From: Arachis hypogaea
Lineage: Eukaryota; Streptophyta; Magnoliopsida; Fabales; Fabaceae
Direction: 5' to 3'
Assembly: GCF_003086295.3 (NCBI RefSeq)
Contig: NC_092045.1
Coordinates: forward strand, 27,260,022-27,324,021
Length of the DNA stretch: 64,000 bases
The translations under genes were made by a program, and so were the position numbers. Below, in pieces: positions 57,945 through 64,000 of the stretch. The notes below the pieces were generated by a model. It saw only the letters and a program-made list of their open reading frames with translations. It was not told the origin of the DNA and did not search any database. Position 1 is the stretch's first letter; each line of letters begins with the position of its first letter.

Positions 57945-58260
57945 TCAAATCGGACCATCCGGCTGCTTGCATGGCCATTCGAATTTTTTTGAACTAAAAA
58001 ATCGGACAGTCTAGTTACTGAACAGCCCGCCCAAAAAATTTAAAACCCAGAAATCGTTGGGTCCAATTTGGGTGCCTGCTATTTTTTTTTTGAATGCAGC
58101 CCTCAAATCGGTAGGTCCGATTTGGTTGGGCAAAAAAAAAAATCTTTCCCATACAACAAATCGCATGGTCTGACTTCTTTACACGCAACATTCACCACAC
58201 ACAATTTGGACGGTCCGATTTGTGCCCCTCACACCTGTAAAAAATCGGACCGTCCAATTT
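57945..58260. repeat. Right cluster of AATCGGACCGTCCRATT units (Mutator-like element 2)
   Basis: Units include AAATCGGTAGGTCCGATTT (58105-58123), AATTTGGACGGTCCGATTT (58203-58221) and AAATCGGACCGTCCAATTT (58242-58260), plus degenerate copies at about 57946, 58000 and 58161. Confidence 0.85.
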
Positions 58261-58332
58261 TTCTCCATTATCTAACTACCGTCACACCAATGTAAAATAC
58301 CTATAAACTCCATGACCGGACGTTACACCAAA

Positions 58333-58547
58333 CCTTGCATTATATGTAAAAAAATTAGCCCCAAGCACTCCAATATTAAAAAAAATGAGCTTTTTTAAAA
58401 TATTTACCTTTTAAAAAACTGTCCAATTATTGTCCAAATTTCATTTTCATAGGCTCCGCTATATACATGAGAATATTACACAGCAAAGAAGATGGGACCG
58501 TACAAAAGATTCCATAGGCTCCATGCTCTCACTCTCACCTGAACCCC
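58333..58547 (+). promoter_or_regulatory. Short native upstream region of COI1
   Basis: Only about 215 bp separate the Mutator element from the COI1 start codon. A TATA-like CTATATACA lies at about 58459-58467, some 85 bases before the ATG. Any further promoter elements would have to lie inside the transposon. Confidence 0.45.
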
Positions 58548-61500
58548 ATGGCTGATAGTTTGGTCAGATCCGGAGCGAAACCCAAGACCTGCCACATCGA
58601 CGCTGCCATGGAATGCGTCGTTCGCTACATCGACGACCCCAAAGACCGCAGCGCCGTCTCCCTTGTCTGTCGTCGATGGCACCAGCTCGATTCTCTTACA
58701 CGCAAGCACGTCACCGTCGCCTTCTGCTACACCACCACTCCGGAGCGCCTTAGGCGGCGGTTCCCACGGCTGGAGTCCCTGAAGCTGAAGGGGAAGCCGA
58801 GGGCGGCGATGTTCAACCTCATACCGGAGGATTGGGGTGGTCACGTGACACCTTGGGTGAGGGAAATCTCGGAGGGTTTCGAGTTTCTGAAGAGCGTTCA
58901 TTTCCGGCGAATGATTGTTAGGGATTCGGATCTTGAGCTTCTTGCGAGGTCACGTGGTCACGTGCTTGAGGCTTTGAAGCTTGATAAGTGTTCTGGTTTC
59001 TCCACTGATGGCCTTCTCTTTGTTACTAGGTTTTGCAGGTATGCTCTGAACTCTGCACTATTCCTTTTTTTTTTCATTTTTGTTTCTTTTTTTCATAAAA
59101 TAGAAAGACCAAGTTTTCAATCATTTAAAGCATAAGTCGTTTTTTCTTTTTCTATTTTGACTCTCGTTCGAAGTTGGAACGTTGGAATCATGTTCCTATT
59201 TTGGGACCTGTAAACTGAGCATGCCCTAATTTTATTATTTTATTTTATCTTTTAGGTTTTCTTGAGTAAAGTACAAAATTATCCGAGAAGAAGAAGGAAA
59301 TTCAAATATAACGAAAATTATTAACAAAAGATAATGTTCGCTTCAAAATTTTTATAATTTTTGCGTAGATTTGACGAACGAATCAAGCCTTTTGGTATAG
59401 CAGGGAAATTTTTGTTCTTTTATAGTGAAATTTGTCAGGGTATGATCTTTCATAACTAAATTTGGTACTTCACTTTGCGAATTTTCAACGGTTAAATTAG
59501 AAATTCTCATTTATTTTCCCAGTCCGTTGTGCTTTTACTATCACTCTGCTATTCCAATTGTTTGGCAGGAGTAAATAACCATTTTGACCCTAAAAGATTA
59601 CAATTTTGACAAATTAAATTTCAAAAGATGTACATGACAAAATGATTTCCAAAGATATGTTGCGTCTGTCAAATTGAACCAAACCTTTAGTTAATTTACT
59701 TGTATAAGTTTGGTTCATTTTATCAAATAGAGAACATCTTTGGAGGTCATTTTCTCATTTGCATCTTTTGGGGTCGATTTTGTCAAAATTGTAATATTCC
59801 AGGGTGCAAAATGGCTATTTACTCGGTAGGAAGCTTTTGTTTCATACCTTTGGAATTTCTGCCTTATTTCATTTTAGACCAATATCCAAGATTTTTTTTT
59901 TAATTTTTTTTTTCTGATAATTAGGCAAAATGCCGGGTGATGGGAAGATTTAACCTAGTTTTCCTGTTTCAAACTAATAGCAATTTTTAGTTGACTGATG
60001 TTTGGAGTATGCTGAATGTACTGATCAGTTTCTTAAACCAGATGCAATAATAATAATTGACTTCATGCCAACATAGTTATTGTGCAGCTCTGAATGTGAA
60101 CTTCGAAATTTGCAGGAATTTAAGAGTCTTGTTTTTGGAGGAAAGCACAATTGTTGAGAAAGATTGTGAATGGCTGCATGAGCTTGCTTTGAACAATACT
60201 GTACTTGAGACGCTGAATTTTTACTTGACAGACATTGCTGCTGTCAAATTTCAGGACCTGGAACTTATAGCCAAAAATTGTCCTAACTTAGTCTCTGTGA
60301 AAATTACTGATTCTGAAGTCTTGGATCTTGTGAACTTCTTTTGCTATGCCTCTGCTCTAGAAGAATTTAGTGGAGGTTCCTACAACTGCGAACCGGATAA
60401 GTACAATGCTGTTGTGTTACCAGAAAAATTACATCGATTGGGTTTGACATATATCGGAGGGAATGAGTTGCCGGTGGTGTTCAGGTGTGCATCTGGGCTT
60501 ACAAAATTGGATCTGCTTTATTCATTTTTGGATTCAGAGGATCATTGTATGTTAATCGAGAGGTGCCCCAATTTGGAGGTCCTTGAGGTAAGTTCCAGAG
60601 CTCTTGCCATTTGAGATATCTTAATTTACCTGTCTACTTCTCTACTGTGTTGATGTTTGCATATATTGTTTTGAATTAAACTTCTTTGATCAAGCATAAA
60701 GGGAAATGTAGAAACTCTGAAAAAGAAAATAATTTTAAGTCGATAACAACATGAGTAAATACCCAATTTGGTCCCCAAATAATTTCAGATCGGACAGGTT
60801 AGTCTCTCCATCACTTTCAATCAAGTTTTTAACATGCATGGGGACAAATAATTCTCTAACAAATTTAATCCTAAGACAATTAGGTCCCAAAAATTATCAT
60901 TATAAGACAAATTAGTCATTTTCAAAACAACGAAGGGACCAATTTGTTCAACAGGAGTAATTCTTGAGGAAATAAAAACTTATTGGGGACCAAAGCGTCA
61001 GGATTTAAAATTCCTTATGGACCAATTTGGGTGTTTAACTGTTTATTCATAACAACATCTTGAGACAAAATAGTTTATTTTGAATGGCCAGAATTGTATT
61101 TTTAATATTATATTTCCCCATGGACAGTCGAGGAATGTGATTGGAGATAGAGGATTGGAAGTTCTTGCTCGCTGTTGTAAGAGGTTTAAAAGGCTTAGGA
61201 TTGAACGAGACAGTGATGAAGTTGGTACTAGTGTTACCCATAAAGGATTAATTGCTTTGTCACAGGGATGTCCAGAACTAGAATATTTGGCTGTTTATGT
61301 ATCTGACATGACAAATGCCTGTCTCGAACACATTGGTACTCACTCCAAAAATCTCTATGATTTTCGGCTTGTCTTGCTTGATCACCGTGAAAAAATAACT
61401 GATTTGCCACTTGACAATGGAGTAAGGGCTTTACTCATGGGTTGCGACAAGCTTATAAGATTTGCACTATATCTGCGTCCCGGGGGCTTGACCGACAAGG

Positions 61501-61928
61501 GTCTTGGCTATATTGGGAAATACAGCCAAAATGTTAGGTGGATGCTGCTTGGTTACCTTGGGGAGTCTGATGCAGGGCTTTTGGAATTCTCTAAGGGATG
61601 TCCTAATCTTCAGAAACTTGAAATGAGAGGTTGTTATCATTTCAGTGAGCGTGCACTAGCTGCTGCTGCGACGCAACTGGCTTCGCTTAGGTACTTGTGG
61701 GTGCAAGGATGTGGGCAATCTACTTCCAGAGGTGATCTTGTGGCTATGGCTCGCCCCTTTTGGAATATTGAGTTGATTCCTTCGAGGCGTGTGATCGCCA
61801 ATGATGAATCTCGAGGTCCTGTAGCTGTTGAGCATCCGGCACACATTCTTGCATATTACTCTCTTGCAGGACAGAGATCTGATTTTCCAGATTCTGTTGT
61901 ACCTCTGGATTCTACCACACGTGTATAA
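58548..61928 (+). CDS. COI1: Coronatine-insensitive protein 1 (F-box/LRR jasmonate receptor)
   Basis: Three exons: 58548-59038, 60116-60587 and 61128-61928 (491, 472 and 801 bp; 1764 bp, 587 residues; Arabidopsis COI1 has 592). All junctions are GT-AG; intron 1 splits an Arg codon, intron 2 is phase 0. COI1 is the substrate receptor of SCF(COI1), binding jasmonoyl-isoleucine together with JAZ repressors and targeting them for degradation. The F-box is at about residues 15-55 (DPKDRSAVSLVCRRW), followed by LRRs. Residues known in Arabidopsis to hold hormone, JAZ or inositol phosphate are visible: GKPRAAMF with Arg85 and Phe89 at the same numbers, RLRIER, AVYVSD, FRLVLLD, ALYLRPGG, VRWMLLGY, KLEMRGC. 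The loop after RLRIER is a few residues shorter than in Arabidopsis. No stop or frameshift; probably functional. Confidence 0.97.
59569..59824. mobile_element. MITE in COI1 intron 1
   Basis: 256 bp with terminal inverted repeats GAGTAAATAACCATTTTGACCC / GAGTAAATAGCCATTTTGCACCC that continue imperfectly for about 100 bp inwards, so the RNA could fold into a long hairpin. Flanks GGCAG and GGTAG may be a degenerate duplication. Confidence 0.75.
60755..61039. mobile_element. MITE in COI1 intron 2
   Basis: 285 bp with terminal inverted repeats GTAAATACCCAATTTGGTCC / GTTAAACACCCAAATTGGTCC (right end read on the minus strand). It occupies half of the 540-bp intron and ends about 90 bp before the acceptor. 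Confidence 0.75.
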
Positions 61929-62646
61929 TCCTTTTTCTTGAAAGATGCAACTGTTATTTTCTCTATTCTGTGCCATTGTTGACACCTTTGATTGAACAAA
62001 TTGGGAGACTATAAATGTTATATAGAATCATTTGCTTCATTGTCTGAAATTCTGAATGTATATAATAAGATCGTAGGTTCAAGACAGGCTTCCCAATTGA
62101 ATCTCAGTCTGTCTCTGATTCGGAGGACACGTCTTTGATGAAACAATAGAGGTCGAATTTACCTAAATCTAAATTCTTAGTTAGAAAAAAGTCTTTACTT
62201 CTTTAGTTAGATAATATTTCTTAAAGAGAGGTTTTGAACTTTTTTCTATTTAATATTAAACATTTGTCTTTTTGTTTGGAATGTTCAGTGACAGTGATTT
62301 TGGAAAAAATAGTGGAAATTAGATATTAATATAAACATATGGAATTAATACCTTAACTTTCTTATGATGCTTAGCGGAGTTTAACTTGCAATTAAGAAAA
62401 CAATTTTAATGTAAAACTAGTGTGTTCAAAATTGTATTCACATTGTACAAGCTTAAATATCAAATCCAATATCTTTAATTTACTTGTTTACATGAAAACT
62501 CCTTACTATGGAGCGCGCTCCATATTAAACAAGCTTAAATATAAAGTCAAATGAACATGGGTAAAAACTATTATTAATTAATAATCAACAAAAGAATTCT
62601 CTTATGCAAAAATAGATATAATAAGATTCTCATTTGACATTCTATC
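61929..62646. other. COI1 3' flank, no gene
   Basis: Probably 3' UTR then AT-rich spacer. AATAAG-type poly(A) signals occur near 62059 but none is decisive. Confidence 0.4.
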
Positions 62647-63357
62647 AGGGTGTGCATGGTCGGGTGAAACCGGGTCTGATGTGACTCAAATCCGGCCCGA
62701 AATATATACCAGACCTATTTATTAGACCCGAATCTGGCCCTAAACTCGATAAAACCTATACACTTTCGGATCACGATTATATTGGGTAAAAACCGGGTGA
62801 AAACCGAATCGTTAACATTACATTACCTTGATACTTTTTTATAAGTTAGCATGTGAAAATATCCAAATTTTCAAGACTCTAACTATTATTTGACATGGTA
62901 AAATTCACTTAGAAAAATATAACAAGAACCAACTTTTCTCTAAAATTAAAGTATAATCATAATCAATACTAATATTGTATAATAACACCAAATATTTAAA
63001 TTAATACAAATAACATAATATTATGCATTAGTCTAAAATCTTATGCATTTTAAACATAAAACATTAACTTATAGTCTTATAATAACTAATAACTCAATAT
63101 ATTAAGGTTTACAATACTTAAATTCTACATAAGAATAGCCATCATCCATCACTAATAACACAAAAATATTAATTGTGTATGATGACCGGACCACCGGACC
63201 GAGTTCAGGCGACCCGAGCCATGACCCGGACCTGACCGAAAATAATGACCGGATCTACTTTTTGAGACCCTTACCCGACTCTAAACCCAATGAAATCACA
63301 CCAAATTAACCCCTAAACTATTCAGGGTCGGGTCGGGTCGGGCCATACACACCTCTA
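62647..63357. mobile_element. hAT-type MITE, 711 bp
   Basis: Perfect 8-bp duplication ATTCTATC (62639-62646 and 63358-63365). Terminal inverted repeats AGGGTGTGCATGGTCGGGT and (right end, minus strand) AGAGGTGTGTATGGCCCG. The end type and 8-bp duplication are those of hAT elements. The interior near both ends repeats GGGTCGGGTCGGGTC / GACCCGGACC-type units. No transposase. Confidence 0.85.
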
Positions 63358-63756
63358 ATTCTATCCAAAATTCCTTACAAGTATGGACTTAAAAGCAAAT
63401 TTGACAGAGGAGTAGAGTAAACTATGCTGAAAAGTGAAAAATTAGTTTTATCCTACTAAGATAAGATAAATATAGACTAATCATAATGCCTACGTTTTAG
63501 AACTAATGGTATACGAACAGTTGCTAGTGTGTCTCTTTATAAAAGAATCCTCGGAATTATTGTATGGGGTGGTATGCACCAAGAATTACCGTCAAAGGTC
63601 ACACCCTGAGCAACTAAGCTCTCTAAAGCCTCACGGAAACACTGATCACATTCATAAGGATCATCGCTATGCAAATTACCAGAATTCGGAATGACTTCAA
63701 ATTGATTATTGTTGGCACTCTCCAAACTTATTATTGGCTCTACATCATTGTGCTGA

Positions 63757-63999
63757 TCAATGGTACCATGTTGCACTTGTGGGCTGTGGCTCCCTAATGG
63801 TCAATGTCTTCTCCAACTTGTTAGGTTCAGTTTCTCCAACATTGGAAGCATTATTCATATCATGGATATTATTGCACCTTCTTTTATTAGTGTTCTCTTC
63901 AGATTGTTCTTGTTGTTTTAAAAAGTACTTTTGAGCATGACTGGCAACTTGCTTTGGAGTCTTCGACGGTACAAACTCGCGAGATATTCTTTTCCACTT
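63757..63999 (-). CDS. MYB-related (SHAQKYF class) transcription factor, partial
   Basis: Reading the minus strand from the window edge, WKRISREFVPSKTPKQ followed by VASHAQKYF is the end of a plant MYB-like repeat with the diagnostic SHAQKYF motif of single-repeat MYB-related factors (MYBS/DIV/KUA1 type). It continues with a Gln/Glu/Asn-rich segment and stops with TGA at 63757-63759. The start and the rest of the MYB repeat lie outside the window. A +1-frame open stretch continues from 63776 to 63537 (acidic, ending PPHTIIPRILL), so the natural C-terminus may be longer if a frameshift or intron lies near 63780; I cannot decide. Confidence 0.75.
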   Translation of the reverse strand, partial: KWKRISREFVPSKTPKQVASHAQKYFLKQQEQSEENTNKRRCNNIHDMNNASNVGETEPNKLEKTLTIREPQPTSATWYH

Positions 64000-64000
64000 T

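Larger units (their letters stand above)
54235..58324. mobile_element. Mutator-like element 2, internally deleted two-gene copy next to COI1
   Basis: A candidate 8-bp target duplication ACACCAAA lies at 54227-54234 and 58325-58332. Just inside, TATTTTACATATTGGGG (left) has an inverted counterpart TATTTTACATTGGTG (right). Palindromic units like AATCGGACGGTCCGATT cluster at both ends (left 54333-54415; right 57945-58260). Inside are the 5' part of a PMD gene (plus) and the 5' part of a MuDR transposase gene (minus), fused tail to tail near 56285, so the 3' halves of both genes were removed by one deletion. A 417-bp MITE sits inside the transposase remnant. Confidence 0.7.

Noticed and set aside
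1..64000. tRNA or rRNA genes
   Set aside because: No cloverleaf-like sequence with both promoter boxes was found apart from the SINE-like fragment at 33595-33662.

Overview
The window is plant nuclear DNA: introns with GT-AG borders, LTR retrotransposons, Mutator-like and hAT-type DNA transposons, an endogenous pararetrovirus and one clear host gene. A legume, most probably peanut (Arachis), is suggested by my memory that LTRs opening with TGATGAGCGGATAATTT and carrying GGCGTTTAACGCC repeats are very abundant in Arachis; this was not checked by search.

Layout. (1) About 487-7606, minus strand: a nearly unit-length, circularly permuted copy of a caulimovirid with soymovirus-like gene order (small ORF, coat protein, protease/RT, transactivator, promoter, movement protein, three small ORFs, tRNA-Met primer site). 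Movement protein and transactivator ORFs are open; coat and polymerase genes are broken. (2) 7657-9954: AT-rich, no gene. (3) 9960-33106: a minus-strand Ty3/gypsy element A (Tat-like; gag, protease, RT, plus an antisense ORF), split by two later insertions with perfect 5-bp target duplications: element B (12015-22072, Athila-like, no RT or integrase, TSD GATAG) and element E (25391-32952, one degenerate ORF, TSD GGTAG). (4) About 34105-54200: a Mutator-like element carrying two convergent genes, a plant mobile domain (PMD) gene and a MuDR-type transposase gene. It was later hit by a solo LTR (37129-38782, TSD ATGAC), a full-length relative of B (element C, 39247-49178) and another solo LTR (50364-51834, TSD GTGCC). 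(5) About 54235-58324: a second, internally deleted copy of the same kind of two-gene Mutator element, whose right end lies about 220 bp before the next gene. (6) 58548-61928: a complete three-exon COI1 (jasmonate receptor F-box/LRR) gene of 587 codons with a MITE in each intron. (7) 62647-63357: a hAT-type MITE with an 8-bp TSD. (8) 63757-63999, minus: the 3' part of a SHAQKYF-class MYB-related gene running off the window.

The most unusual signal is in elements B, C and their solo LTR: arrays of the palindrome CTGGCGTTTAAACGCCAG whose start-to-start spacing is almost always 30-32 bp (three DNA helical turns), found in the LTRs, in the leader before gag and between the protease ORF and the second ORF. 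The same elements carry, twice each, a conserved 8-bp hairpin followed by the motif TTTAAGTTTGGTGT, which is also the sequence directly abutting the 3' LTR. Three other repeat families here each carry their own short palindromic motif.

The only apparently functional host gene fully contained is COI1; everything else is mobile or viral DNA, mostly decayed.
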